In this document: in pieces, positions 32,288-41,341 of the stretch
Position numbering within the stretch: position 1 is the stretch's first letter
Layout: each line of letters opens with the position of its first letter
Assembly: GCF_004770905.1 (NCBI RefSeq)
Contig: NZ_RQHT01000010.1
Location: 202,134-266,133, forward strand
DNA: 64,000 nucleotides
Direction: 5' to 3'
From: Leptospira bandrabouensis
GTDB lineage: Bacteria; Spirochaetota; Leptospiria; Leptospirales; Leptospiraceae
Notes under the pieces: generated by a model
Databases searched by the model: none
Told to the model about the DNA's origin: nothing
Seen by the model: only the letters and a program-made list of their open reading frames with translations
Translations under genes and position numbers: made by a program

Positions 32288-35098
32288 ATGATCTCATGTT
32301 TCATCCATCTCATGGAATTCTTTACAATGATCCAATCCGGACTTATTTCTGTCTGGAAAATCCTTTCTGGAGGTATTAGAGCCAAACTTGCATGGTTTAC
32401 TGGTACCCTAATTGCGCTGACCATTCTTTTACTTTCCATCATCACTGTCCGCCAGCAGACGGCCATCCTCTCTGAGAGTTATGAAAAACAAGCTGCCGTT
32501 TCCAAAAATTTTATCGCCAATTTGGTGATGGAGATTGAGAATATCTCGCAAAACTTAATCCGGATCGAAGAATTCAAATCTAGGATCGAAAAACAAAGAG
32601 AAGAACTAAAAAAGTATCGCACTGCCAAAGTAGTAACACAGAAAAAAACTGTGTCAGTGTTTGGATTCCGAACCAATCTTTTTGGTTCTCTTGGCACTTC
32701 CAAAGTAGTGAAGAAAGTAGACACTTTTTTTTCCGTATATCTAACAAAAGATGATGTGGATGTTTTGGAACGGGAAATTCGTCACCAACTTCGAGAAGCA
32801 GCTAACCGAAATATTAGCGAAAAAGAATGGAATACTCTTGTTGGTTTAGCCGCTTCGTATGTTCGAAATGAAGCAAAGTATTTAGAAATTCAAAAACAAA
32901 CTCCACCAGAAGACCCAGAAGCCAAAACAAATTGGGATACGAATCTAAAAAATATAAAAAAAGAAATTCGAAACCATAAATCACAACTAGATCTTTTTAT
33001 CGCAAAGTTCTACGCAGATTCTAAAAAAAGAAAACTGGAAGAACTGGGCCTTGATACCAAACTCTTCCGCATCCAAACCTTTCCTCTTTCGGCAATGATC
33101 CAAGGAGAAACATCTCTTGCTTCCTTTGATACACAGATCATAGACAACACATCTCCCCTCGCCAAAATGGATCAGTTTGAATCAATGGAAGAAAGTTTAG
33201 TCGAATCCTTCCAACGTTTATCTGATGATATTTCTTCTCTGAATGAAAACGAAAAACAATATGTTTATGAATGGGAAGATCGAGAAATCCAAGCCCTTCA
33301 TTCTCCCCTCTTTCGACACCAAAACTCAACCAAAAGAGCCTTTAACCTAAGTAGTGTTAAATCAAGTTTAGGAGACTATAGAGAAGTCATCAAGGAAGAT
33401 TACCGAATCACAAAAGAACTATCAGAACTCATTCCAAAACTGAGAGAACGTATCCAGTTTTTGAAAAATGCAAAACCACCGATTCCACCCGCAAAGGACA
33501 AACTTTTTACTAGTTTCTATAAATCTTACAGCGAACTCATCGCAGAGAGAGACAAAATCTTTGATGAAGTAACGGAAAACTACCCCATTCCCGTAGAAAC
33601 TTGGGAAAAAATTGAGGCTTTGCGCAGTTTGAGAGACGTAACCTTGGAAGATTGGGTATTGATGAAATTCAAAACCGATCCCACAGAATACGAACGTTAT
33701 TACCAAGATCCAGAGGCTCGGGAAATCCAAAGGAATCGATGGAAAGCCATTCGTAAATGGATTTTAAGTGCAGAACAAGAAACTCCCACAAAAGAATTAA
33801 AAAAACTATTCCCCGATGGAAGTTTTGGTCATTCCCGAAGTGAATCAGAAGAGATTATGTGGAAGTTAGATGGAACTCATCTTTTGGAATCAGAAAATGT
33901 TCCCAATCTTGTGTTACGTGATAATTTTTCAGGTCTGATACGAACACTAGTTGATAGAACCGATGGGATTCTTGCCATCAAAGACAATAGAAATCAAATT
34001 GTATTCACTGCCATTACCATCTGTTTGGTGGCAATTTTATTTGCTATTTTTATCTCAGGAGTGGTGGTTCAAAAAATTCGAAATATCATTCGAAGTGCCG
34101 AGGACGTTGGGCAAGGAAATCTTAATGTACATTTTGAAGATGGTGGAAATGATGAATTTGGAAACTTAACCGTTGCATTAAACCAAATGGTTTCCGGGTT
34201 AAAGGAACGTGAAAAAATGCGTGGAGTCCTCGGAAGTATGGTGGATCCCGTTGTGGTCGGAGAAGCTCTTAAAGATTTGGAAAAACTAAAACAAGGAAGT
34301 GAAAAAATCATCACTGCCTTCTTTTCTGATATTGCTGGGTTTAGCACCATTTCGGAAAAATTAAATTCAAAGGAACTTGCCAATCTTCTCAACGAATATT
34401 TATCAGCCATGACCATTATCTTAAAACACCATGATGGAGTTTTGGATAAATACATTGGGGATGCCATCGTGGGAGTTTTTAACGCACCGCTTGATGTGGA
34501 GAATCATTGTTTAAAAGCAGTTTCTGCCAGTGTCGAAATGCGAGATAAACTGGAAGTTTTAAAAAAAGAATGGATCGAAAAGAATAAATACATTCCAGAA
34601 GCCCATACGATGAAGTTCCGCATTGGACTAAACATGGGTTATGCGAAAGTTGGGTTTATGGGAACCGATGCCCTAGCTTCTTATACAATGATGGGTGATA
34701 CTGTCAACTTAGCTGCCCGGTTAGAAGCGGCGGGAAAAGATTATGGAGTTTGTATTTTGGTTTCTGAATTTGTTCATGATGAAGTGAAAGACCATTTTTT
34801 CACAAGAAAGTTGGATATAGTGCGAGTGAAAGGAAAAACCAAACCTGTTACTTTATTCGAAATCCGAACCAAAAAAGGCGATGAAACAGAAGAAGATCAT
34901 AAATTCGTGGAAGCTTATGAATCTGCCCTTTTCTCTTATTTGAATCGCAAATTTGAAGAAGCAGGCAAAAAATTCTACACACTCCTCACCACAAATGGGG
35001 ACGAAGCCTGTAAACTCCTTTGGGAAAGGTGCCAATATTACCTGGAAAATCCTCCAGAACCTGACTGGGATGGGGCATTTACCAGAACAAAGAAGTAG
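32288..35098 (+). CDS. membrane class III adenylate cyclase with large N-terminal extracytoplasmic domain
   Basis: 936 residues; starts at 32288, 32312 or 32327 are possible, the last having a nearby GGAA. Membrane helices at about 37-60 and 572-592 enclose roughly 510 mostly helical, charged residues. A HAMP domain (about 593-645) precedes the cyclase (about 675-865): F-F-S-D-I-A-G-F and D-K-Y-I-G-D hold the metal-binding aspartates, and Y-T-M-M-G-D-T-V-N-L-A-A-R-L-E the transition-state residues. Lys in D-K-Y plus Thr in Y-T-M fits class IIIb ATP specificity. The last 70 residues look like a short helical repeat. Likely makes cAMP in response to an external signal. Confidence 0.85.
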   Translation: MISCFIHLMEFFTMIQSGLISVWKILSGGIRAKLAWFTGTLIALTILLLSIITVRQQTAILSESYEKQAAVSKNFIANLVMEIENISQNLIRIEEFKSRIEKQREELKKYRTAKVVTQKKTVSVFGFRTNLFGSLGTSKVVKKVDTFFSVYLTKDDVDVLEREIRHQLREAANRNISEKEWNTLVGLAASYVRNEAKYLEIQKQTPPEDPEAKTNWDTNLKNIKKEIRNHKSQLDLFIAKFYADSKKRKLEELGLDTKLFRIQTFPLSAMIQGETSLASFDTQIIDNTSPLAKMDQFESMEESLVESFQRLSDDISSLNENEKQYVYEWEDREIQALHSPLFRHQNSTKRAFNLSSVKSSLGDYREVIKEDYRITKELSELIPKLRERIQFLKNAKPPIPPAKDKLFTSFYKSYSELIAERDKIFDEVTENYPIPVETWEKIEALRSLRDVTLEDWVLMKFKTDPTEYERYYQDPEAREIQRNRWKAIRKWILSAEQETPTKELKKLFPDGSFGHSRSESEEIMWKLDGTHLLESENVPNLVLRDNFSGLIRTLVDRTDGILAIKDNRNQIVFTAITICLVAILFAIFISGVVVQKIRNIIRSAEDVGQGNLNVHFEDGGNDEFGNLTVALNQMVSGLKEREKMRGVLGSMVDPVVVGEALKDLEKLKQGSEKIITAFFSDIAGFSTISEKLNSKELANLLNEYLSAMTIILKHHDGVLDKYIGDAIVGVFNAPLDVENHCLKAVSASVEMRDKLEVLKKEWIEKNKYIPEAHTMKFRIGLNMGYAKVGFMGTDALASYTMMGDTVNLAARLEAAGKDYGVCILVSEFVHDEVKDHFFTRKLDIVRVKGKTKPVTLFEIRTKKGDETEEDHKFVEAYESALFSYLNRKFEEAGKKFYTLLTTNGDEACKLLWERCQYYLENPPEPDWDGAFTRTKK

Positions 35099-35157
35099 GA
35101 AATCTGCGAAATTTTTCAATAAAATGGAAATTTTGTCCAATAAAGTGTAACAAATTC

Positions 35158-35188
35158 TTGCATTCCCAGAGACCAATTTTAGAATTGG
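35158..35188 (+). promoter_or_regulatory. promoter with overlapping palindrome before the peroxiredoxin gene
   Basis: TTGCAT (35158-35163), 16 nt, TAGAAT (35180-35185) fits a sigma-70 promoter about 30 nt before the ribosome-binding site. CCAATT-TTAG-AATTGG (35173-35188) is a perfect inverted repeat over the -10 box, placed like an operator; the protein that would bind it is unknown. AGGAG at 35204-35208 is 7 nt before the ATG. Confidence 0.5.
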
Positions 35189-35215
35189 AATCACTCATCT
35201 TACAGGAGACAAACG

Positions 35216-35851
35216 ATGGCACTACGTTTAGGCGACGAAGCACCGAATTTCCAAGCGGAAACCTCTGAAGGCAAAATTGACTTTCATGAATATTTAGGAC
35301 AAAGTTGGGGGATTTTATTTTCTCACCCAAAAGACTATACTCCAGTTTGTACAACAGAACTAGGGTACGTGGCAAAAATAAAACCAGAGTTCGAAAAACG
35401 TAATGTGAAAGTAATCGCACTTTCCGTTGACCCTGTAGACAGCCACAAAGGTTGGATCTCTGATATCAACGAAACACAAGGAACCAAAGTAAACTACCCT
35501 ATCATTGCGGATGCAGATCGTAAAGTATCAAACCTTTATGATATGATTCACCCGAATGCAAGTGAAACAACAACTGTTCGTTCTGTATTTGTTGTTGGAC
35601 CTGACAAAAAAGTAAAATTAACTCTTACTTATCCTGCATCCACTGGAAGGAACTTTGATGAACTTTTGCGTGTGATTGATTCTTTACAACTCACTTCACA
35701 GTTTAGCGTAGCAACTCCTGCAAACTGGAAAGATGGCGAAGACACAATCATCGTTCCTTCTGTTTCTGATGAAGATGCTAAGAAAAAATTCCCTAAGGGT
35801 TTTAGAACTATCAAACCTTATTTGCGTTACACACCACAACCAAATAAGTAA
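35216..35851 (+). CDS. 1-Cys peroxiredoxin (Prx6 type)
   Basis: 211 residues. The peroxidatic site P-V-C45-T-T-E is preceded by H-P-K-D-Y-T, and the protein contains no other cysteine, so it is a 1-Cys enzyme. The long C-terminal arm (W-K-D-G-E-D-T-I-I-V-P, then P-K-G-F-R-T-I-K-P-Y-L-R) is typical of Prx6 relatives. It reduces hydrogen peroxide and organic peroxides with an external thiol, in the cytoplasm. A promoter with an overlapping palindrome precedes it and an intrinsic terminator follows; an OsmC-family gene comes next on the same strand. Confidence 0.93.
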   Translation: MALRLGDEAPNFQAETSEGKIDFHEYLGQSWGILFSHPKDYTPVCTTELGYVAKIKPEFEKRNVKVIALSVDPVDSHKGWISDINETQGTKVNYPIIADADRKVSNLYDMIHPNASETTTVRSVFVVGPDKKVKLTLTYPASTGRNFDELLRVIDSLQLTSQFSVATPANWKDGEDTIIVPSVSDEDAKKKFPKGFRTIKPYLRYTPQPNK

Positions 35852-35862
35852 ATTTTAAACTT

Positions 35863-35890
35863 GGCGGGTTCTCCCACCCGCCTATTTTCT
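35863..35890 (+). terminator. intrinsic terminator of the peroxiredoxin gene
   Basis: GGCGGGT (35863-35869) pairs with ACCCGCC (35876-35882) around a 6-nt loop, followed by TATTTTCT. It lies 11 nt past the stop codon and 4 nt before the next start, so the OsmC gene is only partly or separately transcribed. Confidence 0.8.
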
Positions 35891-35894
35891 ACTT

Positions 35895-36311
35895 ATGCAT
35901 ATCAAACTCAACCGAATCGAAACCCCTTATGTTTTAGAAGCAACGAATGAATCCGGTAATTCCATTCGTATCGATGCCTCTCCCGAAATTGGTGGAAAAA
36001 ATTCTGGTCCAAGACCTATGGAACTTTTGATTATGGGACTTGCTGGTTGTAGTAGCATTGATGTTTTGATGATTTTAAACAAACACAGAATCGAAGTGAA
36101 AGACTATTCTGTAGAAGTCGATGCCGATAGGGAAAAAATCGAAGAAGCCAATCTCTTTAAAAACATCCATATGAAGTTTAAAGTGAAAGGTGATTTTAAA
36201 GAAGAACAGGTAAAACGTGCGATTGATCTTAGTTTAGAAAAATACTGTTCTGTTGCCAAAACATTAGAAAAAACAGCAAAAATCACCTACGAATTTGAGT
36301 TAGTTACTTAA
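35895..36311 (+). CDS. OsmC/Ohr-family peroxide-reducing protein
   Basis: 138 residues. R-P-M-E-L-L-I-M-G-L-A-G-C52-S-S and Y-C118-S-V are the two cysteine blocks of the OsmC family, whose members reduce organic hydroperoxides with a Cys pair. The beta-rich start and long central helix also fit. It follows the peroxiredoxin gene, so both serve peroxide defence, although a terminator stands between them. The OsmC-like branch (often called YhfA-like) is favoured over Ohr. Confidence 0.85.
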   Translation: MHIKLNRIETPYVLEATNESGNSIRIDASPEIGGKNSGPRPMELLIMGLAGCSSIDVLMILNKHRIEVKDYSVEVDADREKIEEANLFKNIHMKFKVKGDFKEEQVKRAIDLSLEKYCSVAKTLEKTAKITYEFELVT

Positions 36312-36392
36312 TACCAATTTACTTTCTGTTTTTTGCGGAAGTCCTATCGCCGCCTTTACGGAAAAGATAGTCATTCAAATAATGAATATTAT

Positions 36393-37460
36393 TTACAATT
36401 GGTTCTTTTTAAAGTTTTTTGCAAGTTTGCTAATTGATTTCCAATTTGCTTTTTCAATGGCACTTGCTTTCATGGTTTGTCTGTCTTCTAAATATTTAAA
36501 CTCTTTCTTCAATTTTAAAAAACTTTCCAATCGTTTCGGATCAAGAGAATTTTCACTTATCGCTTTTTGTACAGCACAACCAGGTTCGTTTTCATGACTG
36601 CAATTGCGATAACGACAGTTTAAACTTAAGTTTTCTATTTCATCAAAAACAAACTTCAATCCTTCTTCATCACCCCAAACTTGTAATTCTCGCATTCCAG
36701 GTGTATCAATGACCATACCGCCACTGGGAAGTAAAATTAATTCACGATAAGTTGTTGTATGTCGACCTCGACTTCCTAATTCACTTACTTCGTTTACTTT
36801 AAGATGTTCCATCCCAAGGAGAGAGTTGATGATCGTAGATTTTCCAACTCCTGAAGAACCGAGAAAAGCAATGGTTTTCCCTCTTTGAATGTATTGATTC
36901 AAAATAGCAATTCCAGTATTTTGAGTGGCACTGAGTGTATGCACATCTACTCCGATCGCTATAGATTCCACTTCGATTTTTCTTAATTCAGCCTCAGGAC
37001 AAAGGTCGGATTTATTCAACAAAACCACTGGTAACGCTTTGCTTTCCCATGCGATTGATAAAAAACGTTCGATACGTCGTAAATTATAATTTAAATCTAA
37101 GCCGGTAATAATGAATACTATGTCAATGTTAGCTGCAATGACTTGTTCATCAGTCATCTGGCCAGGAACTTTTCGACTGAAGACAGTCTTTCTAGGTAAA
37201 AGTGCGTGAATGATTGCTTTCTTTTCATCTGGAATTACCGAAGTTACCACCCAGTCACCTACTGCCGGAAATTCACTTTTCCTTTCAGTACTAAATCGGA
37301 ATTTTCCTGATACTTCGCAGCTGAATTCTCCAAGTTCACCGCAAGCTATATATTTTTCTCTGTTCTCTCGAACGATACGCATCGCCGACAGACCTAAATT
37401 TTTATATTGATCAAAATTCAGTTCAAAAAAAGAATTCCATCCTAAATCAGCCAATAACAT
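36393..37460 (-). CDS. rsgA: ribosome small-subunit-dependent GTPase A
   Basis: 355 residues from the ATG at 37460, with GAGA 6 nt upstream; an ATG at 37466 is also possible. An N-terminal OB fold (V-G-D-W-V-V) is followed by a circularly permuted GTPase: N-K-S-D (G4) precedes G-S-S-G-V-G-K-S-T (G1) and D-T-P-G-M-R-E (G3). The C-terminal zinc knuckle is C-R-Y-R-N-C-S-H-E-N-E-P-G-C. RsgA helps mature and check the 30S subunit. Length and order are those of the family. No operon partner. Confidence 0.95.
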   Translation of the reverse strand: MLLADLGWNSFFELNFDQYKNLGLSAMRIVRENREKYIACGELGEFSCEVSGKFRFSTERKSEFPAVGDWVVTSVIPDEKKAIIHALLPRKTVFSRKVPGQMTDEQVIAANIDIVFIITGLDLNYNLRRIERFLSIAWESKALPVVLLNKSDLCPEAELRKIEVESIAIGVDVHTLSATQNTGIAILNQYIQRGKTIAFLGSSGVGKSTIINSLLGMEHLKVNEVSELGSRGRHTTTYRELILLPSGGMVIDTPGMRELQVWGDEEGLKFVFDEIENLSLNCRYRNCSHENEPGCAVQKAISENSLDPKRLESFLKLKKEFKYLEDRQTMKASAIEKANWKSISKLAKNFKKNQL

Positions 37461-37538
37461 GATCATTCTCTACAAATTTTTTAAATATTTTCAAAATGGT
37501 GCAGATGATCAAATATGTGTTCAGGATAACTTATATTC

Positions 37539-38297
37539 CTATTTTAATTCGTTTAAATCCCAATTGTATTCGTTATAAACAATTTTGGCATCTGGTTTGA
37601 TGTTTTCCTCAAAACCTTCCTGCACATATTGGATGAGAGTTGTTTTTTTGGTGAAATCCGTTTGGAACCAGTTAAAAATTTTACTCAAATACAAAGTGTT
37701 AGTGGATTTATCATAGGAATTCTTTTTGGGATTTTTTAAAAATCCAAGTTTAGCAGATTGGAGTTGTTTCTCTAACGTAATTGGTGTGTAAGCTTCGGAA
37801 ACTAAAATGGGGCAACCAATGGAAGCACAAACAATCGCAAAGTGAATCCTTGGTTCATTAAAATCCTTTCTTAACTTTTCATGTTCAATCCAATCTAGAT
37901 GTCTGGATTTTCCAAGAAGAGTAAAAAATTCTTTTTTCCAAGGGATTCCGCGCGCTAAATTTATTTTGGAAAACGGAGACCCAATTTCTGTAATGCTTTC
38001 TACAGGATAATGATCCAAAATGAGTTTCACAGTGAAGGCATTGTAGGCATTGATTAAAAAACTTATTTTTTCTTTTTCATTAAAACCTTGGTACTGGGCC
38101 TCAGTCACCTTGGAAAGTGATTCCAAATATTGGCGAAATGAACCCTCTTCCGACTGAATTCCTTTATAGGAAACAAGTCCGTTCTTCACGTTCTTTTTTA
38201 AGATAGAATCCCAAACAGAATGTTTATGATCAAAACTCTGGGCTGATATGCCTTGCCATAAACCAATACAAAGGAACGAAATGAGAAATTGTTTCAT
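37539..38297 (-). CDS. exported DUF547 protein
   Basis: 252 residues from the ATG at 38297 (GGATGG 5 nt upstream favours it over 38306). A signal peptide ends around G-I-S-A-Q. The mature protein is DUF547: F-L-I-N-A-Y-N-A-F-T-V-K-L-I-L, then H-F-A-I-V-C-A-S-I-G-C-P-I-L. The invariant N-A-Y-N and C-A-S-x-x-C-P blocks suggest a papain-like fold, but function is unknown. It follows the esterase gene on the same strand by about 50 nt. Confidence 0.8.
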   Translation of the reverse strand: MKQFLISFLCIGLWQGISAQSFDHKHSVWDSILKKNVKNGLVSYKGIQSEEGSFRQYLESLSKVTEAQYQGFNEKEKISFLINAYNAFTVKLILDHYPVESITEIGSPFSKINLARGIPWKKEFFTLLGKSRHLDWIEHEKLRKDFNEPRIHFAIVCASIGCPILVSEAYTPITLEKQLQSAKLGFLKNPKKNSYDKSTNTLYLSKIFNWFQTDFTKKTTLIQYVQEGFEENIKPDAKIVYNEYNWDLNELK

Positions 38298-38349
38298 AAA
38301 CACCATCCAAACTCTTAGACTGATTCGAATTGGTTATACCAAGGAAAAT

Positions 38350-39051
38350 TTATGACAAACTATTCAAATAACGGCTGATTCCTTGGATCACAGGTGCAGG
38401 GATTTCATGACCACCATTAAATGCGATGAACTCTCCCAAAAGGCCTGAGTTACGAAGTAACTTCTCTAATTTTTTTGCATTCGCATAACCAAGAATAGGG
38501 TCAAATTCTCCGTGGGATTGGAAAAATCGTAAAATAGATTTTTTAGGAGCCAATTCTTTCCAAAGAGATTCATTCACCAGTGCACCAGAAAGAATCATCA
38601 GTCCTTTAGATACTTCCTCTTTTCTAAGTGTTAAGTCTGTGGCAAGCATAGCACCTTGAGAAAATCCACCAAGGATTAATTGGTTCCAAGGAACTCCAAG
38701 AGCATCTAACATCAAGTAGGCTGCCTGTCTTGCTACATCCATTCCTTCTGGGTCTTTATCTGCAAAATTCCTGAAATCATTTTTGCGGATTGCTTCTTCT
38801 AAAGCGGCCATATCAATGGGAAACCAAGCACGTCCTGAATACCCTGGCATAAGAGGAACACTCAAATGTCCATGAGGGAAAACCCAATTGAATTTTTGGT
38901 CCGTGACTAAAACTTCATGAATGGGATATAAATCAAAAGCACTGGCACCATAACCGTGAAATAGTACTACTGTCGGTGCATCAGGGTCTCCTTTGACTCG
39001 CAGTACTTGTAAAGGTCCAAGAGGTTCTAATTCGTTTTCATTGTCTAACAT
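38350..39051 (-). CDS. alpha/beta hydrolase of the phospholipase/carboxylesterase family
   Basis: 233 residues. F-H-G-Y-G-A-S forms the oxyanion region, G-G-F-S131-Q-G-A is the nucleophile elbow, and G-E-F-D and G-G-H-E-I-P supply the acid and His. This is the YpfH/carboxylesterase group related to acyl-protein thioesterases, active on short-chain esters or lysophospholipids. It starts 3 nt after the dinB stop, so it is translated from the same transcript; a functional link to DNA polymerase IV is not evident. Confidence 0.88.
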   Translation of the reverse strand: MLDNENELEPLGPLQVLRVKGDPDAPTVVLFHGYGASAFDLYPIHEVLVTDQKFNWVFPHGHLSVPLMPGYSGRAWFPIDMAALEEAIRKNDFRNFADKDPEGMDVARQAAYLMLDALGVPWNQLILGGFSQGAMLATDLTLRKEEVSKGLMILSGALVNESLWKELAPKKSILRFFQSHGEFDPILGYANAKKLEKLLRNSGLLGEFIAFNGGHEIPAPVIQGISRYLNSLS

Positions 39052-39054
39052 AGT

Positions 39055-40131
39055 TTAACCGAAGAGTGATGGTTGGTCCTGGTCTATCGTTTCTGAAACA
39101 AAGTTAGTAACAGAAATTCCTAAGAGCCGGATTTTTTTGAATGGATCTGTATTTTCCTTCCAAACATTTGCCAACAAATTCGAGGATTGTTGGAAAAGGT
39201 TGTCTGCCAAGTAGAAAACCGAATCGGAAGAAATAGATTTTTGTTTTACTGTAAAATCTTCAAATTTTGTTTTTAAAGTGAGTGTTTTTCCCTGTTTGTT
39301 TTTACGACCCATTCTCTCTTCTAATTCCTTAGATAGAGTTTCTAATGTAAGAATCAAAAAAGAAAAATCTCCAGAATCATGGGAGAAGGTAGTTTCCACT
39401 CCAATCGATTTGGGATCTCGGAACGGAATCACATCGCGGTCATCAAGCCCTCTTGCCATTCGGTAAAACACAGCACCCATCTTTCCAAATTCCCCAATCA
39501 AAAAAGACTCTTCCGCTTTTCTTAATTCTGATCCTTTTGTATATCCTAATTGGGAAAGCCGTTCGTAGGTTTTTTTCCCGATCCCAAAAAAACTATAAAG
39601 AGGGATTTCATCTAAAAATTTTTCTTCTTCGCCAGGAAGAACCACATATAGTCCGTTAGGTTTATTTTTTTCCGAAGCCATTTTTGCTAAAAATTTATTT
39701 TGGGCAACTCCTGCAGAACAAGTGAGTCCTGTTCGTTCAAATATCTTTTTTCGAATCTCTTTGGCAATGGTACTCGCATGAGGGATGTTCAATTTATTAA
39801 CTGTTACATCTAAATATGCCTCATCTAAAGATAGTGGTTCTACTAGGTCTGTGTATTCTAAAAATATAGATCTTATTTCTTTAGAAACCAATTTATAAAC
39901 TTCAAATCTTGGAGGAGTAAAAATGGCTTCAGGACAAAGTTTATAGGCTTGGTAACAAGAAATAGCAGATCGAACGCCAAACTTTCTTGCTTCGTAACTG
40001 GCAGCGCAAACCACTCCCCTTGAATGCGGAGAACCACCCACAACAACAGGTTTCCCTCGCATTTCGGGGAAATCTCTTTGTTCCACTGACGCATAAAACG
40101 CGTCCATATCAATGTGGATGATCTTTTTCAT
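39055..40131 (-). CDS. dinB: DNA polymerase IV
   Basis: 358 residues, a Y-family polymerase. I-H-I-D-M-D-A-F-Y-A-S-V is the first catalytic block, and S-L-D-E-A-Y-L-D-V carries the second acidic pair. A helix-hairpin-helix follows (F-F-G-I-G-K-K-T), then the little-finger domain. The C-terminus ends Q-P-S-L-F-G, close to the clamp-binding Q-x-x-L-F consensus. It performs translesion synthesis. I looked for a TTTG-N5-CAAA LexA-type box upstream (40132-40207) and found none, so SOS control is not supported here. Confidence 0.95.
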   Translation of the reverse strand: MKKIIHIDMDAFYASVEQRDFPEMRGKPVVVGGSPHSRGVVCAASYEARKFGVRSAISCYQAYKLCPEAIFTPPRFEVYKLVSKEIRSIFLEYTDLVEPLSLDEAYLDVTVNKLNIPHASTIAKEIRKKIFERTGLTCSAGVAQNKFLAKMASEKNKPNGLYVVLPGEEEKFLDEIPLYSFFGIGKKTYERLSQLGYTKGSELRKAEESFLIGEFGKMGAVFYRMARGLDDRDVIPFRDPKSIGVETTFSHDSGDFSFLILTLETLSKELEERMGRKNKQGKTLTLKTKFEDFTVKQKSISSDSVFYLADNLFQQSSNLLANVWKENTDPFKKIRLLGISVTNFVSETIDQDQPSLFG

Positions 40132-40207
40132 TTCTCTTGTCTTATAGAATCAAACAAAATCAAAAATCTCTTGCCAAATGTTTTTTTTCTCGAATCCTTC
40201 ATGAATT

Positions 40208-41341
40208 GTGCACACAAAACAAGCTGCAAAGATTTTGGTTGTCGACGACAACGAAACAAATATTGAAATTATAACTCATATTTTACTAAACCAAGGTTAT
40301 GAAGTGGCTGTCGCTTACGACGGGGAGTATGCTTTAGAGCTGGCAGAGGCTCTCGATTTTGACTTAATTTTACTCGATATTCTACTTCCTGGAATCAGTG
40401 GACTTGATGTCGCCAAACAACTGCTTAGTTTAGATAGATCCAAAAACACTCCAATTTTATTTTTATCTGCCTTAAATGAAACAAGTGATATTGTAAAAGG
40501 ATTGGAAACTGGTGCTGTTGATTATATTACAAAACCTTTTCAAGAATCAGAAATTTTAGCAAGGATCAAAACTCATATCAAAATCAAAACTTTAGAAAAG
40601 GAAAGAATTGATTTACTACAGGCAATCCAAAAAGATTTGGAACTTGCAAAATCAAACCAAGAAAATTTAGTTACCTTTCAGTTCCCACCTTCTCCACTAT
40701 ACCAAATTTATACTTCCTACAAACCCATGGAATTGGTTGGTGGAGACCTTATCACCTATGATCTGTTACCTTCTGGCGATTTAGATATTTTATTTGGGGA
40801 CGTAACTGGCCATGGAATTGCCGCTGCAATGGTATCTCTAATGGCCATAATCACATTTAAAACAATGGATAAATCTTTTTTATCACCTAGCGAAAGTTTA
40901 TATTGGATTCACAATACTCTCACACCTTTGATTAGCACTCATTTTATCAGCGCTATCTACTTAAGATACAAAGCGGAAGAAAACCTGCTTTCCTATTCAA
41001 TGGCAGGACACCATAATATGTTCTTAATTCGAGATCAAAAGATCATCAAACTAGGGACGAAGGGTTTTTGTCTCATGATGTTTCCTGACCAACTCAACAC
41101 AGAAAACGAAGACATTTTTTTAGTTTCGGGAGACCGGTTGTTTTTGTTCTCCGATGGAATGTTTGAAGTCCCCAACGAAAACGAAGAATACCTGGGTGAT
41201 TTAAAATTTGCAGAAATCATTGAAAACAGAATCCACCTCCCTTCAAAAAAATTTCTCGAATCGGTTCAGGATGAAGTCCTGATTTATTCAAATGGGAAAG
41301 TGGCGGATGATATGACTATGTTATTATTGGAAATCAAATGA
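40208..41341 (+). CDS. response regulator fused to SpoIIE/PP2C-type phosphatase
   Basis: 377 residues from a GTG at 40208. Receiver domain 1-125: D13-D14, phospho-acceptor D57 (L-L-D-I-L-L-P-G), Lys in Y-I-T-K-P-F. A coiled linker joins it to a SpoIIE phosphatase (about 170-377): G-G-D-L-I-T-Y, F-G-D-V-T-G-H-G, D-G-M-F-E, then D-D-M-T-M-L. This is the RsbU/RssB-like layout in which phosphorylation controls dephosphorylation of an STAS protein. The stop overlaps the ATG of the following histidine kinase gene (ATGA, 41338-41341), which is its likely partner. Confidence 0.9.
   Translation: MHTKQAAKILVVDDNETNIEIITHILLNQGYEVAVAYDGEYALELAEALDFDLILLDILLPGISGLDVAKQLLSLDRSKNTPILFLSALNETSDIVKGLETGAVDYITKPFQESEILARIKTHIKIKTLEKERIDLLQAIQKDLELAKSNQENLVTFQFPPSPLYQIYTSYKPMELVGGDLITYDLLPSGDLDILFGDVTGHGIAAAMVSLMAIITFKTMDKSFLSPSESLYWIHNTLTPLISTHFISAIYLRYKAEENLLSYSMAGHHNMFLIRDQKIIKLGTKGFCLMMFPDQLNTENEDIFLVSGDRLFLFSDGMFEVPNENEEYLGDLKFAEIIENRIHLPSKKFLESVQDEVLIYSNGKVADDMTMLLLEIK

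Noticed and set aside
40132..40207. SOS box upstream of dinB
   Set aside because: No TTTG-N5-CAAA or similar palindrome is present in this gap.
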